Below, piece after piece: positions 21,931 to 33,621 of a stretch of 64,000 nt of DNA. The DNA comes from Ceratodon purpureus. Lineage: Eukaryota > Streptophyta > Bryopsida > Pseudoditrichales > Ditrichaceae. The stretch covers positions 68,936,674 through 69,000,673 of the forward strand of contig CM026426.1 in assembly GCA_014871385.1 (NCBI GenBank), given 5' to 3'. Below the pieces are notes generated by a model, which was not told where the DNA came from, made no database searches, and saw only the letters and a list, made by a program, of their open reading frames with translations. The translations under genes were made by a program, and so were the position numbers. Each line of letters starts with the position of its first letter. Position 1 is the first letter of the stretch.

Positions 21931-23397
21931 ATGGTGTACCACAAGAAGCGGAAGTCGGGACAGGGTAGCCCTTTAACGCCAAAGCTCCGAAACACGCCCA
22001 CTGTCGAAGACGACGAAGATGCCAGAAGTGGCGACGACGAAGTGGAGGGTCTTGCTGCCGCGTATGACTGGGCGAGCTCCGAGTTTGATGCTCCTTTTGA
22101 CCTCACGGGAATTCCGGATGCTGTGCAGGACAAGTTGCTGGCGGCGGCGCCTGTGCTACGTGGCAGAAACGCAGTGTATGAACACAGCTTCTTCCGCGAC
22201 GTTGTTGGCCTATGCGACCGGGGCCCATTGGTGGACGACGTCGGTAAAGCGTACCCGCAAATTACGGAGGCGTCGGTGAAGCAGGTCTGGAGGATTGGTG
22301 CGCAGCCGAACCGATTCGAGGTCGCAAACTGCGCAGACAGGGACCAAGCACACCTTTTCCTCCAGTTCAACTATAAGGTATATGGAAATCGGCCCGACAA
22401 CTTCTACTTCGCGATGCGATTTCTGAAGGCGGCTTTTGCAACCTTCGTCCACGGTTTCGACGTCAATTGGGTTGCTGAAGCAGAGAGACGTCGTTCGAAG
22501 CGCCTGGCGACAGCAACGAAAAACCCAATGAAGCTCCGTCCCGTCGCTCTACGCCGTCAAATTGAGGGGCTCTGTGGCATTCTGAAGGAGGTGACCACTG
22601 GAGCTCCAGCGCATCGGTCGGTGCCCGCCTCCGTTGTAGCAGCGCAGAAGATGGTGGACGATGCTGTGGAGTGTGAGGCCAAAGCATCGGAGGGGCTTCA
22701 AGAGATCTCACGCCGACAGGATGACGCCACGCGGAGCTTGATGAAGATCACTATCGACGACATTGGCAGAGTTGAAGCAGAGCATACCGACGCCGTGAAG
22801 GAGCTCCAGCGTGTCTTCCGAACTGGGACGTCGGTGCAGTACAAGGAGCAGGCTGATGCAGCACGTGTCCTGTTGGTGAAACTGACGCAGATGCAGGAAG
22901 AGCACATGTTGGCTCGTGACACCGTCAACGCCCTCACTCAAGCCAATGGACCTGTGGAGCACGCCAAAGCAGAGCATTCGAAGGCGCAGGACATGGTGAA
23001 AGAAGCACATGTGGAGTTGTGGAGCGCTAAGCGAGAGAATCTCATACTACGTCCTCGACCTGTGTTTAAATTCCCCTTCAATCACTCTGTTCCACCAATC
23101 GCCTCGCCGATCCTCCCCGAAATCTGCCCACTCTGCGACAGAGGGTTTGTTGCAAAAGCTGCAATCCTGGGGCCTTGCAACTGCCTCTTCCATGCAGTTT
23201 GCATTGCGGAGATGGTCGATGCTTCTCCAGCTTACATCTGTCCCACGTGTGAAGTGAGGATGGATCCAGCTTGGATAGCACAATTCAACGGCAAGGTCAC
23301 TGAAATTCAAGATGACGAAATTGAAGCCACTCATCGGAAGTTAGAGGATGTCGCAATGTACACATTCGGCTGCTCAACTTCCGCACACGCAACCTGA
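21931..23397 (+). CDS. 488-aa RING-like, coiled-coil protein inside foldback element
   Basis: Intact single frame; the ATG at 21931 follows an untranslated stretch beginning at the inner arm. The basic and acidic N-terminus carries KKRKSG, a possible nuclear signal. Then comes a module with SFFRDVVGLCDRG and FVHGFDVNWVAEAERRRSKR (about residues 85-195), shared with the 686-aa protein; a long coiled coil (about 225-380); and a RING-like cluster at about residues 399-440 spaced C-x2-C-x13-C-x-C-x2-H-x2-C-x12-C-x2-C. The short tail is acidic. It is the only long gene in the core of the foldback element. It could be a captured host gene, an accessory protein of the element, or a tethering/ubiquitin-ligase-type factor. 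I recognise no named family. Confidence 0.75.
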   Translation: MVYHKKRKSGQGSPLTPKLRNTPTVEDDEDARSGDDEVEGLAAAYDWASSEFDAPFDLTGIPDAVQDKLLAAAPVLRGRNAVYEHSFFRDVVGLCDRGPLVDDVGKAYPQITEASVKQVWRIGAQPNRFEVANCADRDQAHLFLQFNYKVYGNRPDNFYFAMRFLKAAFATFVHGFDVNWVAEAERRRSKRLATATKNPMKLRPVALRRQIEGLCGILKEVTTGAPAHRSVPASVVAAQKMVDDAVECEAKASEGLQEISRRQDDATRSLMKITIDDIGRVEAEHTDAVKELQRVFRTGTSVQYKEQADAARVLLVKLTQMQEEHMLARDTVNALTQANGPVEHAKAEHSKAQDMVKEAHVELWSAKRENLILRPRPVFKFPFNHSVPPIASPILPEICPLCDRGFVAKAAILGPCNCLFHAVCIAEMVDASPAYICPTCEVRMDPAWIAQFNGKVTEIQDDEIEATHRKLEDVAMYTFGCSTSAHAT

Positions 23398-23759
23398 TCT
23401 GCTCTGTTCCACAAACTCTAGGACAAGTTTTCTATAAACACTCTTCATGTGCACTCACTTCTGAACTTCAAATTTGCTTGTAAATGTTGCTTCGACCGTT
23501 GGTTTCCGTCGCTTGAACTTATTGAAGCCACATTTTGAAAACCACGGTTGTTGCATTCTGAACTTCCAGTTACCGTACTCTTAATGTGTTTAAAAACCTT
23601 CTGAATTTCACTACTTTTGTATTCCAAGTTTATGTGTTGATAAACATCGATGTTTACAAGATGAAATATGCTTCATAGTTCCAGAATTTGCCTTGCTTCG
23701 GTTGCTTACGCATGGTGTCCACTTTGATGAAGCTACAACTCTGTTTTGTCAACATTATG

Positions 23760-23865
23760 TTATTTGCTTACTTTGCTAAATCTCATGTGCTCACATTTGC
23801 TATATCTCGTGTGCTTACTTTGGTAAATCTCCTTTGCTTACTTTGCTAAATTACTTTGCAAACAT
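23760..23865 (+). repeat. Short tandem repeats downstream of 488-aa gene
   Basis: Three to four diverged ~30-bp units with the phrases TTGCTTACTTTGCTAAAT and CTCATGTGCTCAC in the presumed 3' untranslated region. Confidence 0.6.
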
Positions 23866-23910
23866 TTCAGATTCTCATCAAATTCGATTGATTATTTCAG
23901 TTGATGCTTT

Positions 23911-24655
23911 GATGTTCAGGGGTACTTGAGGGACGTTTCATAATTACAGAATTAAACTAGAGTTTTAGCCCCACTTGAATGCTATAGTAGTATTGTTCCT
24001 TGCCTAAGCATACAACAAAGAAGCCTGGGTCAAGCATAAACACAATAAAGCATAACACCATTGAAGCATGTTCAAGTAGCGGTGCACATAATCAAAAAAG
24101 TGATTGGTTAAAAGCGGTCGACACTGAAAAGAACAAATTCAGGAACTTGCTTCAAGGAGATGTTTATTTTTTATTTTATTTTTCAATTTTTACGAACTCA
24201 GGTTCCATATAAGTATGCTCAGAAAGTACATGTCCTCAGTCAAAGCCTTGGTGGCTTGGTGATCCGAGGCTTCGGGTTCGAACTGTCGTGGCAGCCCCAG
24301 GGTGCTGGTGCCGGGTTCGAATCCACCCTCCGACACCCACCCCACCACGCTTTCTAGTGCACAGTTGGAGTGCCAAAATTTTATTTTTTTGTTTTTTCTT
24401 CTTTATGGGAAAAAAAAAAGAAACACTGAAGCACGGCAAGTGTAAAACAGTTTTTGTAATTGCTGAAATTTGAAGGAAACATTGAAGTCCACGTGCATCA
24501 TTTGTGGATGGATGAAAACCAGATGACTGAAAATTGAAGTTTCAATGAAACATGAATGAGAACTAATCCTTCCTTCATCGGTATCCATAGAACTCAATCC
24601 AATTTGAAGCATCTAAACCACAGGACGCTGAAGCATGGCAAGGATGATGAAACAT
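23911..24655 (-). repeat. Inner right arm of foldback element, holding the empty hAT site
   Basis: Inverted partner of 21272-21503 plus 16150-16886. It contains the intact CTGAATTT site at 24135-24142 and the SINE-like segment at 24235-24397. At the SINE-like part the left arm differs by two changes, both CG-to-TG-type transitions in that arm. Confidence 0.9.
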
Positions 24656-25940
24656 TAAAATGGAAAACCAGGTTTCAGGTTGTCATCAAACTGAACTAAT
24701 CTTGATCCTCAAATAGTGTGCATCCCGGACTAAGCCAAAAAAGAAAATTAATTTTTTTTTAAAAAAAAGTAAAAATAAAATAAAAAAATGAAATCCTGAA
24801 GTAAGGCAAGGTCAAAAAAAATATCTATAATTATGGAAATTTAAAAGAAACATCAACGTGAATTCATATTACTCGTGTATGGGTATTGTATTGGATGCCT
24901 CTCAAAAATCAAGCTTCAGATTCTCATTATAGTGAACTAATCTTGACCCTCAAATTGTGTGTACAGAACTAAACCCAATAAAATTCAAATGCAAAAACAT
25001 ACTAAAGCAAGCGAAGGTGAAAAAGAAAATCTTTAATTGTTGAAATTAAAAAGAAACTTACTGGAGAAGTAATCAATCAAAGGATGGATGATATATGGAT
25101 GGATGAAAAATCAAGTTTCACATTCACATCAAAGTAAACTAATCTTGACCCTCAAATAGCGTGCACATAAGTAAACCCAAATGAAATCAAAAAAAGAAAA
25201 AAGAAAAACTGAAGTAATGCAAGGTGAAAAACAACTAAATCCAATAATTTTTTGAAATCAAAAGAAAATTTAAAGTCATTCCCTCTATTAAGGATGGATA
25301 AAATGGATGGATTATCATAAAGTTTCACGTTCACATAAAAGCAAACCAATCCTCATCCTCAAATAGTGTGCACGGAACTGAATTCAAAAAGATTCAAATA
25401 AAAAAAAGATAATGAAGCAAGGCAAGGTGAAAAACAATATCTATAATTATTGAAATTTAAATTAAGGTGAAGTGGTCAATCAAAGGATGGATGATAAATG
25501 GATGGCTGGCAAATTGAGTTATATGTTCACTTCGAAGTGAACTACTCTTGACCCTCAAATAGTGTGCACCAAACGAAATCTAAAAATTATCAAGTTATAG
25601 AAAACATTGAAGCAAGGCAAGGCGGTAAAGAATATCTAAAATTATTGAAATTTAAAAAGAACTTCAAAGTGAACTTAAGGAAGGATGAGAAACGAATGGA
25701 TGAAAAATATTCTTTAAGTGAAACATCTGGATGTACACTCTTCTGTCAAATACTTAGAGCACAAAACTAAATCCAATTAAAATCATATTAATAAAAAAAT
25801 TGAAGCAAGGGAAGGGGAATAACAATATGCATAATTATCAAAATTACCAGAAACTTCAAAGCCTTTGGTAGATGGATGAGAAATGAATGGATGAAAATTA
25901 TAGTTTGAGGTTCTCATGAAACTGAATTTCTCATCTGTAG
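24656..25940 (-). repeat. Right array of ~200-bp modules
   Basis: Six or more diverged modules in the opposite orientation to the left array, recognised by recurring phrases such as TTGACCCTCAAATAGTGTGC and GAAGCAAGGCAAGGTGAAAA. They are more diverged than the inner arm. Confidence 0.7.
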
Positions 25941-26622
25941 ATGCATTCGTAATGATGGATTGTTTGCCGAATAGACTTTAATAATTGAAACATCAAAATG
26001 AACCAATTTTTCCTGAAAGGGTACAATGAAAAAAAGAACATTGAAAAACAGTGAGTAGGATTCAATCAAGGGTGGAATAATAAAAAATCCATAAAATTTA
26101 ACTTCACGTAACCAACCTCAAATATATCATGTTCTCAATCTACACTAAGATGTACCCTGACTGGTACACTTCTGTAGAATCTCCGCTACAGCATGTGTAA
26201 TCTTTGGTTTGGGCACCTGCTAAAGCAATAAAATCTCCGCTACAGCATGTGTAACCTTTGGTTCATGTGCATCTATAAGCAACAGCCGTGGCTTTGAAGT
26301 AATTTCTTGGTAGTAGATTTCCATGTTATCACGTACTTTATATAAAATTTATAGCCGAAATTTGTGATAGATACAAAGAAATCCTTGCCTTCTTCATACA
26401 AACAGTAGCATGCATAATCCATATGTTTTTTTTGCAGCGACATTCCTCTAAAAGCACCTCTACATGCTGCACGGTCACCAAGCCACCTAAGCACGGCTGC
26501 TATCAACATTAGTGCCGTTTTTGCTGCTCTACTCAAGATGTGAAGAAGTTGCTGAAGCACGATTCCTAAACCACCATCTTGAACCTCGCTCCCAACGGCA
26601 TGACAGCCTGGATCTCGGTGCT
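25941..26622. other. Spacer and 3' side of unknown gene
   Basis: AT-rich up to about 26150. A short duplicated phrase, ATCTCCGCTACAGCATGTGT, occurs near 26179 and 26231. The remainder is probably 3' untranslated sequence of the minus-strand gene ending at 26623. Confidence 0.4.
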
Positions 26623-27890
26623 TCATTCCAGCCGCTGGTTTATCTGCATAAACACCATATTCAAAATTCAGCAAGCATATTTGGATCACTTTATACATCT
26701 TTCAGTGCAATTCCTCTCCGATACTAGAAATGAACTACCTTTCTGTCGGGTCGACCTAGCCACTCGATAACAAGGTCATAGAAGTCCAGGATGTCTTCTC
26801 GCGATAAGAGAATTGCAATCTCGTTCCTAATTTGGGACACTGGCCATGACTTCCCAACCTCAAATGCCGGCAACACTTCACCCCTGAAAACAACCTCTGC
26901 CTTGACCTTGTCTGGAATCACAACCTGATCCATTGCCACCAATCGCTGCCCTTCCAGCCGGAATCTTACGTAGCAGAAGGTCATATATAGAGTCTGTCGT
27001 GCTAGGCGGTAACGGAAACCCACGGTCCCTTCACTGACTACACATTTGATAATGTCTTGACCACTCTGCCACTTGACATTCCAGCCAGGGTCCATTAAGC
27101 TAGCCAAAAGCAAGGAAGATGGAGATCCGAAGGTGTACATTGCTGGAGTCCGTCGAATGTCATCTGCGACCGCAAATAAATCCGCCATTACATGGACTGG
27201 CAGAAACCAGTGCACGTGGGCAACCTTACTCCCTGTGCTACCCTTCATTTCGGCCGTAACATCCTGTGCCATCTTCAAGCGGAAGGCCTCGGACGTATGC
27301 ATGTCCGGAATTGGCCAAAACGGATCAGAGAGCTCTGGGAGAGGCAACGCCTCCAAACTCCCGTAAAGCTCGGTACCAGACCGAGGTACATACACCGCTC
27401 GGAGAAAAAAAGTTCCATTCTGAAGCAGCTGCCTATGGCTTCTCCCTTGCCGTCCCGATTCTCCAATCTCATGGTGTAGCACCAAAATCACATCGAGAAT
27501 AGAGGAAGGTGGAACCAAGTCCTCCCAGTAGGAGGCGTACAGGAAATTGCAAGTTCGAGGCTCAGTGGCCCCTACAGCAGGATCAAGGTCCAATTGGCGA
27601 CGCTGGTAAGCGTGTCGCACTTTCACTGCGACAAGCTTTTGGACAACCTTGCCGCGTACCAAGCTCTCACTGAACTTAAACCTCACCACTTGTGCCTTCC
27701 ACGCACCGGCAAAGGATTCCACACCATGTACACGCGCATCCTTTGCCCAAGGTCCGCGCGTTGCTGGTTTGAGTGTAATCCACGAACCTATCTCAATTCT
27801 CAATGGTATCCACCTCTCTGTCGTAGCGTCCTTGTTGTTGAATATGACAACGCTCTGCACCTCACTTGCCGGAGATTCCTCTGTTGCCAT
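26623..27890 (-). CDS. Unknown 390-aa protein, paralogue of the gene at 62811
   Basis: I start at ATG 27890 rather than the longer frame because the paralogue begins at the equivalent point. Exon 1 (27890-26739, 384 codons) ends AAG|GTAGTT. A 95-bp intron ends TATGCAG, and exon 2 (26643-26623) adds INQRLE and TGA. Exon 1 shares roughly half or more of its residues with the 62811 gene throughout, with conserved blocks ATEPR-C-LYASYWED, SILDVILVLHHE, AVYVPRSG, LEALPLPEL, MHTSE and MKGSTGS. There are no signal or membrane segments, and Trp, Tyr and His are unusually common in the conserved blocks. The last ~40 residues (VGKSWPVSQIRNEI) have a faint ubiquitin-like rhythm. Function unknown. A distinct exon-2 acceptor would lengthen the tail, since the downstream frame stays open for another ~110 codons in another phase. 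Confidence 0.7.
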
Positions 27891-29330
27891 GATCTTCAGC
27901 CTGAAGACACGCACACCGCTTGCTTCAGCTCTAAATCACAGCTGCACCATGATATCCACCGGTCATGTCCAGAAACCCACGTACCTTATCCACCTCTTCA
28001 GCATTGCCGATTCCCGAAGTCACTGCGTAGGGACCGTTGGTGACACGCACACTCCTTGCGTCAGCTCTGAACAACAATTTCATTATGCAATTCAGTTATT
28101 CCCGATGGGTGCACAATTATCAACGTGAAGTTTACACCTGCAGAATAATGTCAACAAGTCATGCTAAGAAACTAACTTACCTTGTCCACTTCTTCAGCAC
28201 CGCCGATGTATAGTGGGCGCCGTTGGTGAACCTGCACAGCAATCAATTTGCAAGGTGAAAAATCTCAAGCCCTGCTACGCCAATTTTGAACGGCAAATAC
28301 ACATTCCTCGGAACCCTGCTCATCACCTATCTATAATATTGTCAATTCGATGGCCCATCATTTCTAATAGAGTCAAAGCAGAAATCTAAAGTGCAAACCT
28401 CCTCTCGAGCTTGCATCGGCTCTAAACAACAGCAAACTTTCAAACATTTGTTGATGGCATAAAATCACCTTGAAGCACGTTACAACCACCTACTGCAGGA
28501 GCATCTGCGGCCGCGACAGATTCTTAGCCTCCCTGATTTGCAAGCCATTGGTTGCAGCTGCTGAGTAAGCATCTCTACCGCCATCGACATGTCTCTCTCA
28601 GCGGCTTGGCTCTCTATATTCTAATCAAGCTAGGCCCATAAAAAATTCTCCTCTGAAATAGGCCGAGTACCATCGCATGCTTCCGGAGTCACAATCAGTT
28701 ACGGCCATGAAGGGGAAAATAAAATTCTCTATTCCAGTTTTGCAAGTGCACACTTGAGACACAAGTGCAGGGATTCCAACTGGATAAAATCAAAAACGAC
28801 GCTCATTGGCTTGGACGGTAGAACTTCTGATGTGTTTTGCCAAATGGCATCACTGGTAACAAGTCACTCCTCCCAGTGTCGATGTCCTATGCTTGGGTTT
28901 TCACTGCCCGGGAAGGGCCTTCCAATGACCCGAAATGGTCTCTAATGTTTGCATGACTTTGTGTCATGCCGGGTTCAAGCAGGACCCATGATGATTGTTT
29001 ATTCTCGTAAGTTCCTATTACGATCAGGCCTCTCACATTGTGTGTCTCTTTTGGAAATAGAGGAGACACAGTCGTCGAAAAAGACATAGGGGTCGAAGCT
29101 ATTCTCGATCCTCTTCCTCCCTTGAGCGCGTACACCGCCGGTCGAGACGCTCTCCAAGTAAGAGAAGACAGAAGCTCCGTCAAGAGATTCCCTTCTATGA
29201 TAGTCCCGGCACTACAAGAGACGAAGAATACATGAGGCGGAATTATGGCAGTCGCGGTCGACATCATTCTCATGAAGGGAGGAGTTCACGAGACCGCGAC
29301 ATCTAGACAACGTCTCCTATAACTCCTCGG
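27891..29330. other. Spacer upstream of two divergent genes
   Basis: The first ~600 bases probably hold the 5' leader or further 5' exons of the minus-strand unknown gene; several GT/AG-like sites are seen but no clear exon. The inverted dispersed-repeat end lies at 28924-28947. From about 29030 the plus-strand sequence becomes Arg/Ser-rich in one frame and may be 5' sequence of the following transposase gene. Confidence 0.35.
28924..28947 (-). repeat. Dispersed repeat end (copy 2 of 3)
   Basis: Reverse complement of the sequence at 6027-6050, identical over 24 bases. See also 62251-62271. Confidence 0.6.
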
Positions 29331-30777
29331 GTGTCACGTTCTGGAGCCTCTCCACACATGAAGTCCACCTCAGCAGTTGATTTAGCAAACGTGAAACTTG
29401 AAGATAGCTTACGTAAGGGCTCCACTGATCATGCACCGTTAGGTAAGAAAACGCACAGATTATTGAATGGAATGACTCTAAGAAAGGAGAGTGCGTTGCG
29501 TAGAGAGAGAAGATATAAGGAGAAGTTGCTGGAAGAAGATGCACAGGCAAGGGAATCGTCGAGGATATAGCCCCACTACTTTCACGTTAACAACAAAGAT
29601 AAGCCATACGGACCAGGCATCAATGTTTGGAACGATGCACTGGCAAAGTGTGTTCGCAGCCTTGATCCTTCTTATGTTGATGTCCGTCAGCAACCATTTC
29701 ATCTCATGGAAATTCTAACAAGAAGATTAGAGGAGGATTATGAATATAGCGCTAATGTCAACTCATCTTGGCTGCGTACTCGAGTGGGGAACGCTCTTTC
29801 TTCATACCGACACGAGTTAATAAGAAAGATTCAATTAAAAAAAGAGCGTCCTATATGGGTTAGCAAAGAGGTATGGGAGAAACTGGTAAAGATAGAAGGA
29901 TCGGAGTCGTTCCGACTTAAATCTGAGCAGATGAAATACGCGAACGCCTGTAGAAGGAGCAAAGGGCGAACAGGACCTCTTAGCGCAGTTGGAATAAGAG
30001 AGAGACTCCGTCATCAGCTAGGGCCGTTACCTGATCCTAACGAGCTTGACGTCGAGATGAGGCGGGATATGGGATATCCCGGCAAATCACGAAGAAAAAT
30101 TGTATCGCGTTCAAGTCTGCCAGAGTCAAGCGGTGATGGAATTAGCGAAATGTCAGAAAGGCCAGACAGCTTTCACATTTGCCAATGTCCTTCACCCCCT
30201 ACAAATACACTGTTTGTCCCCGGTACTATAACATCTTTCAGTGATGAAGGCATTGACAATACTGACCGCACAAATGGAACTGAGAGAATGGATGGTTTAC
30301 CTCAACAGATGGATGTTGGACCGGTTTCTCTTGTCACAATAGTTCAGAAGCAAATATCCGAGATCCGCAACAGCTCCCAGGGCGACAGTGAAGACGGTCG
30401 GTCCTTGGTCTCAACCTTAGAGAACCAACTTTTGTCCATGATGCGAAGATCAAATTCAGTGAATACTACACAAGGAGCGACTTCCACTCCTGCGAACCCG
30501 GAAGTGTTTGTTGAAATTGAAATTTTGTCAGGAGGACCGTGACGAAGTTGCAGAGGATGCGGTATGTGCCGAAATTATTGACGTCAATGGTTTAATTTTG
30601 TGAATATCACAATACTCACCTAACTCTTTATTTAACTATTCCGTATTTCAGGTGATCGACTATACCGCAAAGACGATTCTGGCTCCCAGTCCTGAACGGG
30701 TTGTTCAATCTCATGCTCCTCCCGCCCCGATTCGGAAGAGCAAACGGCCTGTTAAGAGGAAAGTTCGAGAATTTTGA
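29331..30777 (+). pseudogene. Plant En/Spm-type (Transposase_24-like) gene, interrupted
   Basis: A charged frame from 29331 is cut by TAG at 29568-29570 and continues in the same frame through a block typical of the plant Ptta/En/Spm protein (PF03004-like): WVSKEVWEKLVKIEGSESFR, then KSEQMKYANACRRSKGRTGP, then a P-D-P-N-ELDVEMRRDMG block. That frame runs to 30542. A last exon at about 30653-30777, preceded by ATTTCAG and preceded upstream by a donor GCG|GTATGT, gives a basic C-terminus ending KRKVREF. Joining the two needs a small shift near 30523, so either a further intron or a break lies there. Proteins of this type accompany CACTA transposases and bind the element's ends. No partner transposase was found next to it. 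Confidence 0.55.
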
Positions 30778-32600
30778 AGAATACGTTTATGAGTTCTGTA
30801 AGCTAATACAACCACTCATACTATTGTAATGTCCTTTTTCCCATGCGTTGATTGAGTAATGTTCACTTTCTATATTTAAATTGCTTAGAGTGGGCAGACA
30901 CAGTGTAGTTCAACACTCATATTGATAAGGTACATCATAACATCATCCCATTATCTAGTTCTGGTATTTCAAAATGTCTGATTTTATTTCTATCCTAATC
31001 ATCTGTAGGAGTGGCACAGATCAGTGGTTGCAGATATTTTATAGGCTTTCCAATATTATGAGGGAGGGATTGTTAGTCATATCGAATGAGATTATAAACA
31101 TGACGGAGGTTTTATACAAAGTACAGCTCAGTGCTGACGTTGCGGTCTTTCTAGATTTTAATCATGACCATACACAGATCACAACGTCGGTGAAACAAGG
31201 GTCCATTGGTGATTTTACGGCATCTTATACGGGTTGCTTCTTAGAGAAGTGACCACAGGATTGCGGGTTTGGAAGTACACTGCAGTAAGAAGTGTTAGAG
31301 TAGTTATGTTCTTAGTCGAAGAGAAAGAACTCAGTAGGAAAATGTCGTACCTGTGACAGACATGTTCTCTATATAGGCTGATGTTTGAGATGTTTCACTT
31401 CATATTTTGTTAATGAGCAGTCCCGTTTTTAAGCAATTTCAATTATTCTTATTTTTTTGCCATGACTTCTCTTCATCACTTTGAAGTCATGCAATCCGAG
31501 GTACAACTTCTATACTGTCCATAATTGCTGAGAACCGCATGTGTCAACTCCGTCAGTACAGGAGTTCACCGTCATTCTTTTGATGTTTAAAAAACCCTAC
31601 AAATACGTGCGCTACAGACGCTTCACTTCTGAGAAATTCTCCAAAAATCCCAGTACGCGTGTATCATCCTACAATGGCCATATGCCACTAGAATCGTGTG
31701 TCTCATTCCCACATGCATAAGCTATTGAGTAAATAACGGCACTTATCCCGGAACTAAATATGTACACCTTTATTGACCTGAAATCCCGGATGAAGGAGTC
31801 TTACAGATGAAAACATTCATCCTGTGATCATGTTCTCGTCAAGTACGCCACCGTGGCAGATAGTGACCTGTCCTCTGACGTGGAACACAGTCATCACAGG
31901 TTCCACATTGGCAAGGTTACGTGGACATGGTCGACAGGAAATAACTGAAAGCTGTTCCTCGGGTCCGAAACAAAACGTCCGATTCAACAGGCGGGAGCGG
32001 CTAAAATTTCTTGGATATTAGTTGATTTGCTGTCAAGTTTTCTTGTAGTGGTAGCAACACTTTTGGTTTTACATGATGCTCAGATAGTTTTGCAGTAGCA
32101 AGCATTCATAGACTCCTTAAGTCAGTTTCTGCTCAGACTTGTAGTGTCTTTTGTACTCTCGGCCTCACACGCCCAAACAATCCGATTCCCTTCTTATGAA
32201 ATAGACAAGGATCTTGGAAGTTCTTTTAGCTACTCGGTCTTGCATTCTACCTCTGCCTCTTTCCCTTGTATGCCCTGTGTTTGATGTCTTAAGTTGTAGC
32301 TGGTGCATCCCCGCAGATAATTTAGCTAGGTTACACGACCTCTTCCTCTCCCTTAGACTCCTCGGCTACCATAGTGTTGGTCCGTGGGGGTTAAGTTCAA
32401 CAACCACGGAATAGTAACCACCCGCACCCTCGGTCATAGGACCAGCAGGGGTAGACCGCGATACTAGGATCATAGCCCTTCTTAGTTCCCACTAAACCCC
32501 TTCCAAGTCACCAACACGCTTCTTCCAGAGTTCACCCTCACACCTGACCGTCCCTGAACCTCATCTCACGATACTCCATTGGTAATCACGACTAACAAAG
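30778..32600. other. Spacer, no gene recognised
   Basis: Moderately AT-rich with short open frames lacking any family signal (for example 30974-31252). It may hold 3' sequence of the transposase gene. Nothing else is seen. Confidence 0.4.
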
Positions 32601-32621
32601 GTCGAGGTGAAAGAGCCATAG

Positions 32622-33620
32622 TTTGATTCTGAAGAGGATGAAGATGAATTCGAGAGTGAAGGTACGTTGGTGTCTATAATGTTTGGTTATTCTAAGCTAC
32701 GGATTCCATAGATATCAATCTAGCTTACAACGTGTGGGTTATGTATTGCAGGAGCACTTCGCGGCATGAAGTCAAGCTCGGAAACTAACGTGAGTGGTAG
32801 TTCCAGCGGGAGTGATTCCGAAGAGTCGGAAGGGAATAGTGGGCCACAACGTAGAGGAGTGAAGGACGACAACGGAAGTGACATGGAAATCGATAGCAAC
32901 TGTTTCGAGGTAGATGGAGGAAATCAAGAGCATGGGAATACATGTGAGGGTACCCCTGCAGCGGACGTCTTGACTGTGGCGGGCGTCGAGAAAGCATCCG
33001 AGGTTGAGGCAGTGAAGGCATTGAGGTTTTAGGGGACGTGGAGACAGGAATGGCGGGAGTCGAGGTCCCAGCGGACGTGGAGACAACATTGGCGGGCGTC
33101 GAGGCAGGCGGGGACGCAGACAAAGTGGAGGTGACGCCAAATAAGGTGGCAGCTGCCGAAGGTGAAAAGAGAAGAAAGGGGCTAAATGAGGTGAGAATGG
33201 AGGCAAAGATACAAGAATATTCTGAGTCCGAACAAGGTTCAACAGAAGACAAACATACCTCAGGGGTTTGGGGTAAGCCGTGGACTTCGTTGGTTCAGGA
33301 GATGTCGAGTGCAGGAGATGTGAAGCTACGGAATGAGGTTGGAGAGGAAGAACAGGCGGTGGAAGCAAAAACAGGGGACGAAGAGAAGCGGGAGGGACAG
33401 TGTGGCAAGGTATCGGCTTCCAAGAGTAGGAGAAAAGGTGAAGACGGCAAGGGTCGAAAGAAGGAGAAGAAAGGCCGGAGAAAAAGTGACCGTCTAGGAG
33501 GTGAGAGCTTGGGGCCGGCAAGATCGTGCTTCCACAAGATCGACAGATGCTGGTGAAGGTGAAGACTTGACTCCGTAGAGAAAACCTCAAACCAGAAAAT
33601 CCAAAAGGGCGGTCGATTCA
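32622..33620 (+). pseudogene. Acidic Ser/Glu-rich protein, broken
   Basis: Exon 32622-32661 (FDSEEDEDEFESE) joins in phase across a 90-bp GT-AG intron (32662-32751) to an exon from 32752 encoding SSSETNVSGSSSGSDSEESE and other acidic, disordered sequence. After about 33010 the repeated motif ADVxTxAGVE continues in another frame (33038-33556), so a small indel or unrecognised intron lies there. A Lys-rich tail follows, and a further frame change leads to RKPQTRKSKRAVDSD with a TAG at 33576. The sequence before TTT 32622 ends CCATAG, which could be a splice acceptor or another in-frame TAG. Low-complexity acidic and basic proteins like this resist family assignment. Confidence 0.4.
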
Positions 33621-33621
33621 G

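Larger units (their letters stand above)
14937..25940. mobile_element. Foldback-type composite element with modular inverted arms and a central RING-like gene
   Basis: The left arm (14937-16886 continuing at 21272-21503) and right arm (23911 to about 25940) are inverted copies. The inner ~740 bases of the right arm (23911-24655) match the left arm almost exactly once the 16887-21271 insertion is set aside. Further out, both arms are ~200-bp modules, diverged and in opposite orientation, each with phrases such as ATTAGTTCTCATTCATGTTT and CTTGCCATGCTTCAG. The core (21504-23910) holds one open 488-aa gene. Long inverted arms made of tandem modules around a core is the architecture of Foldback-type elements. 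No recognisable transposase lies inside, so mobilisation would be in trans, or the 488-aa protein itself takes part. Outer ends are approximate because the terminal modules are eroded. Confidence 0.65.
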
